From: an uncultured Collinsella sp.
GTDB taxonomy: Bacteria > Actinomycetota > Coriobacteriia > Coriobacteriales > Coriobacteriaceae
Direction: 5' to 3'
NCBI GenBank assembly: GCA_900549715.1
Contig: URPK01000001.1
Span: 62,001-126,000 of the forward strand
DNA: 64,000 bases
In this document: positions 27,952-36,509 of the stretch, piece after piece
How positions within the stretch are numbered: position 1 is the first letter of the stretch
Layout: each line of letters opens with the position of its first letter
The notes under the pieces: generated by a model
The model's database searches: none
Told to the model about the DNA's origin: nothing
What the model saw: only the letters and a program-made list of their open reading frames with translations
Made by a program: the position numbers and the translations under genes

Positions 27952-28056
27952 GGGTGCTCCTGCCGCTTGAGTTGTAAAACGCACCCCATGATACTGGGCA
28001 TGCGTGCCGGGCATGTTTGGAATCTGAATATCTTTAATAGCCCTGAGCCTTTGTCG

Positions 28057-29091
28057 TTAGCAAATTCTCGGCAGCTGCTCTCCTACGAGCATGTCGAGGA
28101 TGCGGGTCGATCCCCAGCCGGTGCGCACGCGCACAGCGGGGCGGGCGTCCTCGGCAAGCGGCAGCACGCGACCGATAATGGCGGCATTCTCGCCGTAGCG
28201 GGCGGCGCGCATGGCGGCCAGCGCGGCATCGGCCTGTTCAGCAGGCACCACGGCGACCATCTTGCCCTCGTTTGCCACCTGCAGCACATCGTAGCCGAGC
28301 ATCTCACATGCCGCCTGCACGTCGGGGCGCACGGGCACGGTATCCTCGTCGATCTCCATAGCAACGCCGCTGGCCTGGGCAAACTCGTTGAGCGTGGATG
28401 CCAGGCCGCCGCGCGTGGGGTCGCGGAAGCAGCGGGTGTCGGGGGCAGCGGCGAGCACGTCGGCAATCAGATGATTGAGCGGCGCAGCGTCGCTTCCGAT
28501 GTTGCTCGAAAACGCCAAGCCCTCGCGCTGGCTCATGATGGCGATGCCGTGGTCGCCTAGCGTACCCGACACCAGGATGACATCGCCGGGCCGACAGTTG
28601 GCACCGCTGAGCGCTACGCCCGCGGGCACTTCGCCCACGCCGGCGGTATTGATGTAGACGCCGTCGGCACCTCCACGCTCGACCACCTTGGTGTCGCCGG
28701 TGATTATGGACACGCCCGCCTCGCACGCTGTTTCGGCCATGGTCTGCACAATCTGGCGCAGCTTGTCCATGGGATAGCCCTCTTCGAGGATAAAGCCGCA
28801 TGAGAGGTAGCGCACGTTAGCGCCCGAGGTCGCGACGTCGTTGACGGTTCCACATACGGCGAGGCGGCCGATATTGCCGCCGGGGAAGAACTGCGGCGTT
28901 ACCACAAAGCTGTCGGTCGACATGGCGATTCGCCCGCTTGCGGGCAGTGCGGCGACACCGGCATCGTTGCCTGCAAGCAGCTCGGGCGACCCAAAGGAAT
29001 CCAGAAAGACCTCATCGATTATGCGCTTCATCATCTGGCCGCCGGAGCCGTGGCCCAGCAGGACGGTGCTATCGGTAACGCTATGGGACAT
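28057..29091 (-). CDS. hypE: Hydrogenase maturation factor HypE
   Basis: A 344-residue enzyme that makes the cyanide ligand of the NiFe centre: it dehydrates the carbamoyl group passed by HypF. The protein ends in the conserved PRIC, whose C-terminal Cys carries the thiocarboxamide. LGHGSGGQMMKRIIDE near the N-terminus and TGDTKVVERGGADG in the middle are family hallmarks. It follows hypD with a gap of 48 bp and is likely co-transcribed with hypC and hypD. Confidence 0.95.
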   Translation of the reverse strand: MSHSVTDSTVLLGHGSGGQMMKRIIDEVFLDSFGSPELLAGNDAGVAALPASGRIAMSTDSFVVTPQFFPGGNIGRLAVCGTVNDVATSGANVRYLSCGFILEEGYPMDKLRQIVQTMAETACEAGVSIITGDTKVVERGGADGVYINTAGVGEVPAGVALSGANCRPGDVILVSGTLGDHGIAIMSQREGLAFSSNIGSDAAPLNHLIADVLAAAPDTRCFRDPTRGGLASTLNEFAQASGVAMEIDEDTVPVRPDVQAACEMLGYDVLQVANEGKMVAVVPAEQADAALAAMRAARYGENAAIIGRVLPLAEDARPAVRVRTGWGSTRILDMLVGEQLPRIC

Positions 29092-29139
29092 ATCGAAAAC
29101 TCCAATCGTGGGTGGTGCCGGTACGCGGGGGCGTCCGGG

Positions 29140-30252
29140 CTAGTCGCGGTATCTAAAGTACGCCGCGCAGCTGCCTTCGGAGCTCACCATGCACGGGCCG
29201 ACGGGGTGCTCGGGCGTGCAGGCGCGGCCAAACAATGGGCAGTCGCTCGGCGTGATGGCACCGCGCAGCACGTCGCCGCAGCGGCACCCGCGTGGCTCGA
29301 CCGTCGGTTCAATGGGCACGTCAAAGCGGGTGCCGGCATCAAAACGCGCGAACTCAGGTCGGATGGAAAGACCCGAGTTGGCAATCGGTCCCAGCCCGCG
29401 CCACGTGGTGTCGCACGGCTCAAACACCTGCTCGACCAGCTGGCGCGCCACGGGGTTGCCGTCCGCATTGACGCCACGGCGGTAGGCGTTGTCGATTGCG
29501 GGCCTGTGCTCGACAACCATCTGGACCAGCATGCAGATGCCCTGCAGAATATCGACCGGCTCAAATCCCGTGACCACGCCCGGGGTATCGAACTCGTCGA
29601 CCAAAAAGCTAAAGGGCGCCAAGCCCGTGATGGTAGCGACGTGACCAGGCAGGATAAAGCCGTCGATGGTCGTCTCGGGGTCGTTGGAGATCGCACGCAG
29701 AGCCGGCGGCGTGGTCTTGTGAGCACAGTAGACCGAGAAGTTCTGGAGTCCGCGCGCGTCGGCCTCCAGGATAGCGGCGGCAATGGTGGGCGTTGTGGTC
29801 TCAAAGCCGACGCCCATAAAGATAACCGGGCGTTCGGGATTTTGCTCGGCAATGTCGAGTGCGTCGAGCGGAGAGTAGACGATGCGGATGTCGCGCCCCG
29901 CCGCCTTTTGCGCGGCAAGCGAGGTGGACGATCCGGGCACGCGCATCATGTCGCCAAAGGTGGTGATGATGGCGCCGTCTATGTTGGAAAGCGCGATTGC
30001 GTGATCGATGTCGCGGTTGGCGGTGACGCAAACGGGGCATCCCGGGCCGCTTAGCAGTTTGAGTCCCGTCGGCATAATGGAGCGAAAGCCATAGCGGCCA
30101 ATGCTCACGGTATGCGTACCGCAGACTTCCATAAGGTTGATGCTGCGGTTGCCGACAAGCTCATGAATACGATCGATGAGCTCGCGAGCCAGCTTGGGGT
30201 TGCGAAATGCCGAAAAGTCGATACCGGAGTGAACCGGCTGCGCCGCCGCCAC
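29140..30252 (-). CDS. hypD: Hydrogenase maturation factor HypD
   Basis: A 370-residue Fe-S protein that holds Fe(CN)2CO during NiFe-site assembly with HypC. The conserved cysteine motifs are visible: EVCGTHTVSI, GPGCPVCVT and GCRCGDVLRG, then further Cys near the C-terminus that bind the 4Fe-4S cluster. The start is GTG at 30252, overlapping the hypC stop (taGTG), which couples their translation. The length is normal. Confidence 0.95.
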   Translation of the reverse strand: MAAAQPVHSGIDFSAFRNPKLARELIDRIHELVGNRSINLMEVCGTHTVSIGRYGFRSIMPTGLKLLSGPGCPVCVTANRDIDHAIALSNIDGAIITTFGDMMRVPGSSTSLAAQKAAGRDIRIVYSPLDALDIAEQNPERPVIFMGVGFETTTPTIAAAILEADARGLQNFSVYCAHKTTPPALRAISNDPETTIDGFILPGHVATITGLAPFSFLVDEFDTPGVVTGFEPVDILQGICMLVQMVVEHRPAIDNAYRRGVNADGNPVARQLVEQVFEPCDTTWRGLGPIANSGLSIRPEFARFDAGTRFDVPIEPTVEPRGCRCGDVLRGAITPSDCPLFGRACTPEHPVGPCMVSSEGSCAAYFRYRD

Positions 30253-30512
30253 TAGTATGCCTCGGCCGGGTTGGTGGCGAGCTGGTCCTCTTCGGCCAGC
30301 TCGGTCATGGTATTGACGAGCTCGAGTGTCTCTTGGGCTTCCTGCTCGTCGACAATCTGAATGCCAAAGCCGGCGTGCACGAGAATATAGTCGCCTACCT
30401 GTGCCGTAGGCACGAGGCGCAGCGAAACGGGGCGCTCGATGCCCATCATGTCGACGGTCGCCTTAAGGTCGTCGTCGCGTTTGACCACTTTACCGGGAAC
30501 GGCAAGGCACAT
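30252..30512 (-). CDS. hypC: Hydrogenase assembly chaperone HypC/HupF
   Basis: An 86-residue chaperone. It starts MCLAVPGKVV with the essential Cys2, which binds the iron with HypD and hands it to the large subunit. The C-terminal tail is acidic and longer than the minimal fold. The gene overlaps the hypD start by one base. It lies 131 bp downstream of hypF on the same strand. Confidence 0.95.
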   Translation of the reverse strand: MCLAVPGKVVKRDDDLKATVDMMGIERPVSLRLVPTAQVGDYILVHAGFGIQIVDEQEAQETLELVNTMTELAEEDQLATNPAEAY

Positions 30513-30642
30513 AATGTTCCCCTTTTATACGTTTTGCGCTGGATAGGCGCCTAATTACCCATCAGTTGATGGTAGCGCTCGCGGGAGTCACGAGCAAACG
30601 CGTTACACCTGTGAGACGGCGGCGCGCAGGCTGGCAAAACGC

Positions 30643-33096
30643 CTATCGCGATGCTGTCTGCGCGAGGCGAGCGCGAGCGATGGCGGCCTGACCGTAGGCG
30701 ATGCAGCCGTCGTTGGCGGGTACAGCGTGGGGGACCAAGACGGCAAGACCGGCGTCTTTGAGTTCGTGGGTAAGGAGCTGAAGCAAAAGCCGGTTCATGA
30801 ACACGCCGCCCGAGAGCGCGACGGTATCAAGGCCTTCGCGCGCACAGATTTCGCGTGCGATGTGGGTCGTAGCGTGCGTAATGGCGATGTGAAACCCGAA
30901 GGCGAGCCGGTCGGCCGGCACGCCTGCCTCGATTCCATTCAGAAGAGCTTCGATGAGCGGTTGGGGGTCCAAGATGGGGGAGTCGTCGGCAGACGTGAAT
31001 ACGCCTGTATGATTGCCGTCGAGACGAACGGGCTTACCGTCAAGCGCGCGCCAGGCGGCGGCTTCGAGTTCTATGGCGGGTTCGCCCTCGTAGGTTGCCT
31101 TGTCGCAGATGCCCAGAATAGCTGCCGCGGCATCAAAAAGACGCCCCATGCTGCTGGTACGCGGGCTGTTGATGCCGCGCTCGATCATGGTGGCTGTCAC
31201 GCTGCGTGTTTGCTCGTCGAGGGTGCCCAATAGCCCCGCGGCACCCGGATGCTCGAGCAGGCCGAGCTCGCTCAGCAGGGCAAAGGCATTGCGCCGGGCA
31301 TCGCGCACGGATGCGGCTCCGCCTGGCAGCGCCCAGGTGCGCAGGTGCGCGGCGCGTTCAAAATCGGCAAGGCCGGCGATAAGAAACTCACCGCCCCATA
31401 TGGTGCCGTCGGTGCCGGCACCCGTACCATCGAAGGCAATACCGAGGACGCGCGTATCGGGCGCAAGCCGGCCAGCGACAATCGTCTCCGCCATTACGCT
31501 CGCGATGTGAGCATGATGATGCTGGATTTCGATAAGCGGCAGATCGTGCTCCCGTGCCCGCTCACGCGCCCACTGGCTCGACAGATAGCTGGGGTGCATG
31601 TCGCATGCCAGGGCGACAGGCGTCAGGTCAAAGAGGTTTTCTAGACGTGCGCGGGCGGCGATCCAGGCATCGAAGGTCGCGCCGTTTTCGACATCGCCGA
31701 TATGCTGCGACACAAAACAGGCCGCCTCGCCATTCGCATCCTCGCGTGTGAATGCGATCGTCGCTTTTTGCTGCGGCCCGCAGGCGAGCACGCAGGGTGC
31801 AGTGCCGTCGAGCGCCGGCAGCGGCAACGGCTGCGGTGCATATCCGCGTGCGCGACGCACAGGCATGACGGTGCCGTCGACCACACGTACCACGGAGTCG
31901 TCGTAGCGTGAGAGAATCGCACGGTCATTGCCAAGTAGCGCGTCGGCGATGCCGGCGGCAACAAGATGTTCCCATGCAAGGGCATCGTCGGTCTCGATGG
32001 GCTCCTCGCTCAGGTTTCCGCTGGTCATGACCAGCGCGTGCATGTCATGCGACGCGGCAGCTGCAAGCAGCAGATGCTGAAGCGGTGTATAGGGGAGCAT
32101 GACGCCGAGCTCAGGTAGATCGTGCGCGACGGATGGCGCGAGTGTGAGGGCGTCGGGGGAATCTCCCTCGCCAACAGCACGCCGGCGCAGCAGCACGATG
32201 GGGCGAATGCTGCCGGCCAGCAAGCCTCGCTCGACATCATCGACATGGCACAGGCGTTCAATATCGGCAAGGCTGCGCACCATAACGGCAAGCGGCTTGT
32301 TGCTGCGGCGCTTGCGACGGCGCAGCTCGACCACCGCCTGCTCATTGGCGGCGTTACAGGCCAGATGGAATCCGCCCAGGCCCTTGATAGCGACAATACC
32401 GCCGCTGGCCAGCAGCTCAACACAGCGTTCGATAATGGCGTCGCTGGTTTCGCGCGTGCTGCCGACGGCTGGCGTCGCCCCCGAGTCCTCGAGCTCCATG
32501 TCGCCCGCCGCCTCGCGCCAGGTAATATGTGGCCCGCAGTCAAAGCAGGCATCGGGCTGCGCATGAAAGCGCCGGTCAAGCGGGTCACCATACTCTGCGG
32601 CGCACTCGGGGCACATGGGGAAGCAATCCATCGACGTGGCCGCTCGGTCATAAGGCAGCGATCGGATGATGGTAAAGCGCGGCCCGCAGTTGGTGCAGTT
32701 GATAAAGGGGTAGTGATAGCGTCGGTCGGCGGGGTCGAACAGTTCGCGCAGGCAGTCGTCACAGGTGGCGATATCGGGGGAGATGAGCGTCGTGTGCATG
32801 GTCTGATCCCGCGACGCTACGATACGAAAGGCCTGCTCATCGTCGGCATCCCAAGCGTGGGGCTCCAGGTCTGTAACAGCGACATGCTCAACGCGGGCCG
32901 CGGCAGGCGCGTGCTCCGACAGCGCGGCGACAAATTCGTCGAGCGCCTCACTCAAAGCATGCGCCTCGATGTGCACGCCATCGCCCGCGTTGAGCACCCA
33001 GCCGCAAATGCCATGCGCCATAGCCTCGCGATACACAAATGGCCGCATGCCAACGCCCTGCACAATGCCCGTTACATGGATATGCACATGTCGCAT
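30643..33096 (-). CDS. hypF: Carbamoyltransferase HypF
   Basis: An 817-residue protein that activates carbamoyl phosphate and passes the group to HypE. The start at 33096 (MRHVHIHVTGIVQGVGMRPF) has GAAGGAGGGTCGC ahead. Domains in order: acylphosphatase (1 to about 90), two zinc fingers (CDDC...CTNCG and CPEC...CFDCG), YrdC-like (KGLGGFHLACNAA) and a Kae1-like carbamoyltransferase with HHHAHIASVMAE and FDGTGAGTDGTIWGGEF. The length is near the family norm (about 750-800). hypA and hypB are not in the window. Confidence 0.95.
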   Translation of the reverse strand: MRHVHIHVTGIVQGVGMRPFVYREAMAHGICGWVLNAGDGVHIEAHALSEALDEFVAALSEHAPAAARVEHVAVTDLEPHAWDADDEQAFRIVASRDQTMHTTLISPDIATCDDCLRELFDPADRRYHYPFINCTNCGPRFTIIRSLPYDRAATSMDCFPMCPECAAEYGDPLDRRFHAQPDACFDCGPHITWREAAGDMELEDSGATPAVGSTRETSDAIIERCVELLASGGIVAIKGLGGFHLACNAANEQAVVELRRRKRRSNKPLAVMVRSLADIERLCHVDDVERGLLAGSIRPIVLLRRRAVGEGDSPDALTLAPSVAHDLPELGVMLPYTPLQHLLLAAAASHDMHALVMTSGNLSEEPIETDDALAWEHLVAAGIADALLGNDRAILSRYDDSVVRVVDGTVMPVRRARGYAPQPLPLPALDGTAPCVLACGPQQKATIAFTREDANGEAACFVSQHIGDVENGATFDAWIAARARLENLFDLTPVALACDMHPSYLSSQWARERAREHDLPLIEIQHHHAHIASVMAETIVAGRLAPDTRVLGIAFDGTGAGTDGTIWGGEFLIAGLADFERAAHLRTWALPGGAASVRDARRNAFALLSELGLLEHPGAAGLLGTLDEQTRSVTATMIERGINSPRTSSMGRLFDAAAAILGICDKATYEGEPAIELEAAAWRALDGKPVRLDGNHTGVFTSADDSPILDPQPLIEALLNGIEAGVPADRLAFGFHIAITHATTHIAREICAREGLDTVALSGGVFMNRLLLQLLTHELKDAGLAVLVPHAVPANDGCIAYGQAAIARARLAQTASR

Positions 33097-33116
33097 GCGA
33101 CCCTCCTTCGTTGAAA

Positions 33117-33195
33117 CCCGCCAAAAAGGGACAGGTTTATTTTGGTAGGTAAAACTTCTAAACCTGCCAAAACAAACCTGTCCCTTTTTGGCGGG
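33117..33195. repeat. 34-bp near-perfect palindrome between hypF and nikR
   Basis: Arms 33117-33150 and 33162-33195 pair over 34 bases with two G.U-type differences around an 11-base loop. The core reads AAAAAGGGACAGGTTTATTT. It may act as terminator for nikR, and it resembles REP-like intergenic repeats (GGGACAGG) elsewhere in the window. Confidence 0.85.
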
Positions 33196-33214
33196 TGCGC
33201 TGCGGGAAATCCCG

Positions 33215-33709
33215 TTACAGCCCCAGGCTCTGCTTGGTGGCGGCGCAGGTGAGCTCGCCGTGCTTAACGCCGCGCAGTCCCAGCAGGCGGTCGGCCAGCT
33301 CGTAGACACGCTCGCCGCGACCCTTGAGCGCCAGAATCTCCAAGCAGTTGTGGTGGTCCAGATGCACGTGCATGGTCGAGACGATCTCGTCGGTGTAGTC
33401 GTGCTGCACCTCGTCCAGACGGCGCGTCAGATCGCCGGTATGGTGGTCATAGATCATGGTGAGCGAACCGATGACCTGCTCGTCGGGCGTGCGCATCTGT
33501 TCCTTGGCGATCGAGGCGCGAATCAGATCGCGTACGGCCTCGGATCGGTTAGCCACGTCACCGCGGCGCGCGATCTGCTCGTCAAAGCGGCGCAGCAGGT
33601 CGTCGGGCGCGGTGACCGAAAAGCGGACCAGCTCGGAGCTGGGGCCGCTGCAGCGGCAGCTCGCATCGTCGTCCGCACCGTGATTGTGCGCGTGCTCGTG
33701 CTCGGCCAC
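33215..33709 (-). CDS. nikR: Nickel-responsive regulator NikR with His/Cys-rich N-terminus
   Basis: A 164-residue nickel-sensing repressor. Residues about 28-75 form a ribbon-helix-helix domain (ELVRFSVTAPDDLLRRFDEQ). The C-terminal ACT domain carries the nickel site in MHVHLDHHNCLEI, equivalent to the two His and Cys of E. coli NikR. Unusual is the extra N-terminal tail MAEHEHAHNHG...CRC, with four His and two Cys, which could bind metal. The start is GTG, one base after the upstream stop, so translation is coupled. It lies next to hyp genes, fitting control by nickel supply. Confidence 0.9.
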   Translation of the reverse strand: MAEHEHAHNHGADDDASCRCSGPSSELVRFSVTAPDDLLRRFDEQIARRGDVANRSEAVRDLIRASIAKEQMRTPDEQVIGSLTMIYDHHTGDLTRRLDEVQHDYTDEIVSTMHVHLDHHNCLEILALKGRGERVYELADRLLGLRGVKHGELTCAATKQSLGL

Positions 33710-33710
33710 G

Positions 33711-33959
33711 TTACACCAGTTTCACAGAGCCGACGGAGTTGTGGTCGGCCTCGATGGCCTCCTCGTAGCCCTCGAGCGCATCGTGTGCCTCGTGCAGCGC
33801 AGACATGGCGGCCTCGAGCTTGGCGCCAATGCGCTCCATGTCAAAGTTCTCGGTCGCGTGCAGCAGCTGATGGCTCCACTCGTGAGCGAGCTCAATGGTG
33901 TCGTCGACCTGCTTGACGCTCATGGCAAGCTGGCTCATGTTCATTCCGACGTCATGCAT
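33711..33959 (-). CDS. Small helical protein coupled to nikR
   Basis: An 82-residue protein starting MHDVGMNMSQLAMSV, with AAGGAGACTCCCC ahead. It is predicted to be almost all helix, with His in HEWSHQLLHATENF and HEAHDALEGYEE, and an acidic character. No signal or membrane segment is seen. The coupling to nikR suggests a role in nickel handling or hydrogenase assembly. No family is recognised; a HypA or HypB role is not supported because their cysteines and GTPase motifs are absent. Confidence 0.75.
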   Translation of the reverse strand: MHDVGMNMSQLAMSVKQVDDTIELAHEWSHQLLHATENFDMERIGAKLEAAMSALHEAHDALEGYEEAIEADHNSVGSVKLV

Positions 33960-34036
33960 GGGGAGTCTCCTTTTGTACGGGGCGATATGGTGGTTCAGAT
34001 TCTACTACGCCCGCCTTGGGCGCCGCCGCATAAGAA

Positions 34037-34069
34037 AACGGGCGCGAGTCCGTCTGACCCGCGCCCGTT
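34037..34069 (-). terminator. Terminator after thioredoxin gene
   Basis: AACGGGCGCG (34037-34046) pairs with CGCGCCCGTT (34060-34069). On the minus strand it is followed by TTTTC. It separates trxA from the small nikR-linked gene downstream. Confidence 0.75.
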
Positions 34070-34180
34070 CACTGGGGGCTGTTTGTGTTTACCATACTAT
34101 CCGTGGTCGCATGCCTTGCGTTTGGCACTCCGGTGAGCGGTGCGAAACCGCTCATGGACGGCAGGCAAGTAACAAGCGTA

Positions 34181-34501
34181 TTACAGATGTTTCTCCAGCA
34201 GTGCCTGAAGTCTTGCCTTGGGCAAGGCGCCGACCGAGCGGTCGACCTCCTCGCCGTTCTTAAAGACGATCAGCGTGGGGATGCTCATGACGCCAAACTT
34301 CATAGCCAGGTCCTGGTTGTCGTCGACGTTGCACTTGGCCACAGCCAACTTGCCGGCCAGCTCGTCGGCAACCTCGTCCACGATGGGCGAGAGTGAGCGG
34401 CAGGGGCCGCACCACGGGGCCCAAAAATCAACCAGCACGGGCAGGCTATCGTTGACGACAGCGTCGAAGTTCTCGGGGGTAATCTGCTTAATGTCAGCCA
34501 T
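34181..34501 (-). CDS. trxA: Thioredoxin
   Basis: A 106-residue thioredoxin. The start at 34501 (MADIKQITPENFDAVV) has GGAGGTCACC ahead. The active site WAPWCGPCRS has redox Cys31 and Cys34, and the cis-Pro lies in MSIPTLIVFKNGEE. The length and fold are canonical. It serves as a cytosolic disulfide reductase. No thioredoxin reductase gene lies nearby. Confidence 0.95.
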   Translation of the reverse strand: MADIKQITPENFDAVVNDSLPVLVDFWAPWCGPCRSLSPIVDEVADELAGKLAVAKCNVDDNQDLAMKFGVMSIPTLIVFKNGEEVDRSVGALPKARLQALLEKHL

Positions 34502-34603
34502 GGTGACCTCCATAATACGACGCGGCTCGGCCGCGTAAAACTCAGTACGACCGTGCTTATACCCAGCGGCCCGCAAAGCAACCACTCGCGGGCGGCTCTT
34601 TTA

Positions 34604-34609
34604 TATAAT
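34604..34609 (+). promoter_or_regulatory. Perfect -10 box before the 34638 gene
   Basis: TATAAT at 34604-34609 lies 29 bases before the ATG at 34638. No good -35 box is seen. It argues against the ATG at 34608 as the start, since that ATG overlaps the box. Confidence 0.55.
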
Positions 34610-34637
34610 GGTGGGCACGCAAACGATTGGAGAGCGC

Positions 34638-35213
34638 ATGCCCACGTCACAAAGCCAGAAAAAAGAAGCCATCGCTCAGGCGACCGAGCAGGAGCTCGCG
34701 TCGCTTGCAGATCGCGGTGTGCGTATCGCGGGCAACGCGTGCTCGCCGATTGTGCTGGTCAAAGGCGATTTGGATGAAGCCGAGTGCTCGGGCGGCGAGC
34801 TGGCTGCCGGCGCGGATGGCGCCGCGTTGCGCAAGGCGCTCGGCGCCATCGGATATGCCCCCGAGGATTTTTGCGTGCTGGCAAGCGTCGCCGGCGCGGG
34901 CGACGGAGCGGTCGCGGCGGGCGAGGCCCTGACGTGCGATCTGTTCCGCGAGGCGCTGGAGACCTTAGACCCCGAGGCGGTGCTGCTGCTGGACAACAGC
35001 GCGGCCGATGTCATGCGCGAGACCTATGCCGATATGCTTGTGGCGATTGATGACTTTGACACCGCCATGCTCAAGCCCGGCCTGGTCGCCCATGTGCAGG
35101 GGCGCCGCGTGCTGGCGCTCGACGGTTTTGAGGCGGCGCTCACCGACAGGGCTGCCAAGCAGCGCATGTGGGCCTACATTAAGCAGCTGACCCCGGCGGC
35201 TGCACCGCTGTAG
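34638..35213 (+). CDS. Conserved hypothetical protein, 191 aa
   Basis: A soluble protein starting MPTSQSQKKEAIAQATEQEL, with GGAGAGCGC ahead. An ATG 30 bases upstream sits inside the -10 box and is rejected. The sequence has an alpha/beta pattern: PIVLVKGDLDEAE, then ALRKALGAIGYAPEDF, then EAVLLLDNSAADVMRETYAD. The pattern faintly recalls the uracil-DNA-glycosylase-like fold, with no catalytic motif I can confirm. It is convergent with the HK gene at 35232. Confidence 0.7.
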   Translation: MPTSQSQKKEAIAQATEQELASLADRGVRIAGNACSPIVLVKGDLDEAECSGGELAAGADGAALRKALGAIGYAPEDFCVLASVAGAGDGAVAAGEALTCDLFREALETLDPEAVLLLDNSAADVMRETYADMLVAIDDFDTAMLKPGLVAHVQGRRVLALDGFEAALTDRAAKQRMWAYIKQLTPAAAPL

Positions 35214-35231
35214 CGAGGCTGGCGGCAGCCC

Positions 35232-36509
35232 TTACATCACGGCGCGCAGCTCAAACCGGTCGCCGTTAATGCGGAATTGGCAGTTGCCGTTCATGCGCTC
35301 GACGGCAAGTTTAATGCTCTTGGTGCCAAAGCCGTGCCCAGTGTGCTGAGCCACGGGCATGCCGTCGACCATGTGCGGCGCACGGCCAAATGTGTTGGAA
35401 ACCAGCAATAGAAGCTGACCGTCTTCGTAGCGAAGGTCCAGGTCGACAAACCGCTTGCCTTCGGGGGCGGCGCTCGCCGCGGCGATGGCATTGTCCAGGG
35501 CGTTCGATACCACACTGAACAGATCGACATCGCCCACGTGGACGGTTTCGGGCACGGCGGCGCGCAGGTCGGCGGTGATGCCGTGCGCGTTGATGTCCGC
35601 GGAAAGCGACGAGAGCGCAATGTTGACCGTTTCGTTGGCGCAGTAGCGGCGCACGGCGGTGCGGTCGTTGGTCTCGCAGAGCGCGTCGATGCGCTCGAGC
35701 GCCTCATCGGTGCGACCCTCTTCGATCAGGGCCGCTAGACCGCGCAGGTAGTGGCGCATGTCGTGACGGAGAACCGAGAGCTCGCGTCCGGACTGGCGCC
35801 AGGCTTCGAGCTCTTTGATGGCCGCGCTGTCACGGGTCGCGAGCATCCAGCGCTCGCGCTCGGCGATTTCCTTTGCCTCGTATTCGCGAAGGTAGACGGC
35901 AAGAAACATAAGGTAGAACGCGCAGAGGGCGAACGCCAAAAACTCAACGGTTACTACCGAGCCCGAGTGGAAGAGCGTGGTATAAACGTTGGTGGCGTAG
36001 TCGAAGATGTAGTAGACGAGCGGCAGGATGAGCAGAATTTCCAGCTCGGTGGGGCTTTTGATCGCCAGGCGGGGGCCAATGTCGCTTGCCCAATGCAACA
36101 AGACGGCAAAGACGCCGAGCGTGGTGATGATGCGCGCCGCGTAGTACGCGACCTGCGAATCGGTGGCGGCGAATGCGGCGATGCCCATCCAGTTGCTAAA
36201 CTGGCAGCTCAGGTAGGCACTGGTAACGCCCAGGATGGCGAGCAGCGGACTCAGGCGATAGCGTACGCACAGGTAGACGACAAGCGGCAGATGCACGACG
36301 AGTGGATAGGCCTGTCGGGCGAAAAGCTCGCCGCCGACGGCATTGGCGAGGCCGAATGTGCATCCAGTTACGGCGCCGACCCCCACCAGTTCGAGCGAAT
36401 GGCGGCCGTTGATCTCGACGCCGCACAGCGCCGCCGAGGCAAAGACGCCAAAGAGCAACGTCGTCGCATGGTGGATTGCCCAAAGTACCAGTTCTGCCGA
36501 GGAAAGCAT
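35232..36509 (-). CDS. GHKL sensor histidine kinase (AgrC/VirS type)
   Basis: A 425-residue membrane kinase. The start at 36509 (MLSSAELVLWAIHHATTLLF) overlaps the stop of the LytTR regulator gene by one base. Six or seven hydrophobic segments fill the first 215 residues. The phosphoacceptor His lies in SVLRHDMRHYLRGLAALIEE. The HATPase_c_5 domain has the N box NALDNAIAAASAAPE and GFGTKSIKLAVERMNG near the end. This architecture is that of AgrC-like kinases. With the LytTR regulator it probably controls the large divergent surface protein gene (inference). Confidence 0.88.
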   Translation of the reverse strand: MLSSAELVLWAIHHATTLLFGVFASAALCGVEINGRHSLELVGVGAVTGCTFGLANAVGGELFARQAYPLVVHLPLVVYLCVRYRLSPLLAILGVTSAYLSCQFSNWMGIAAFAATDSQVAYYAARIITTLGVFAVLLHWASDIGPRLAIKSPTELEILLILPLVYYIFDYATNVYTTLFHSGSVVTVEFLAFALCAFYLMFLAVYLREYEAKEIAERERWMLATRDSAAIKELEAWRQSGRELSVLRHDMRHYLRGLAALIEEGRTDEALERIDALCETNDRTAVRRYCANETVNIALSSLSADINAHGITADLRAAVPETVHVGDVDLFSVVSNALDNAIAAASAAPEGKRFVDLDLRYEDGQLLLLVSNTFGRAPHMVDGMPVAQHTGHGFGTKSIKLAVERMNGNCQFRINGDRFELRAVM

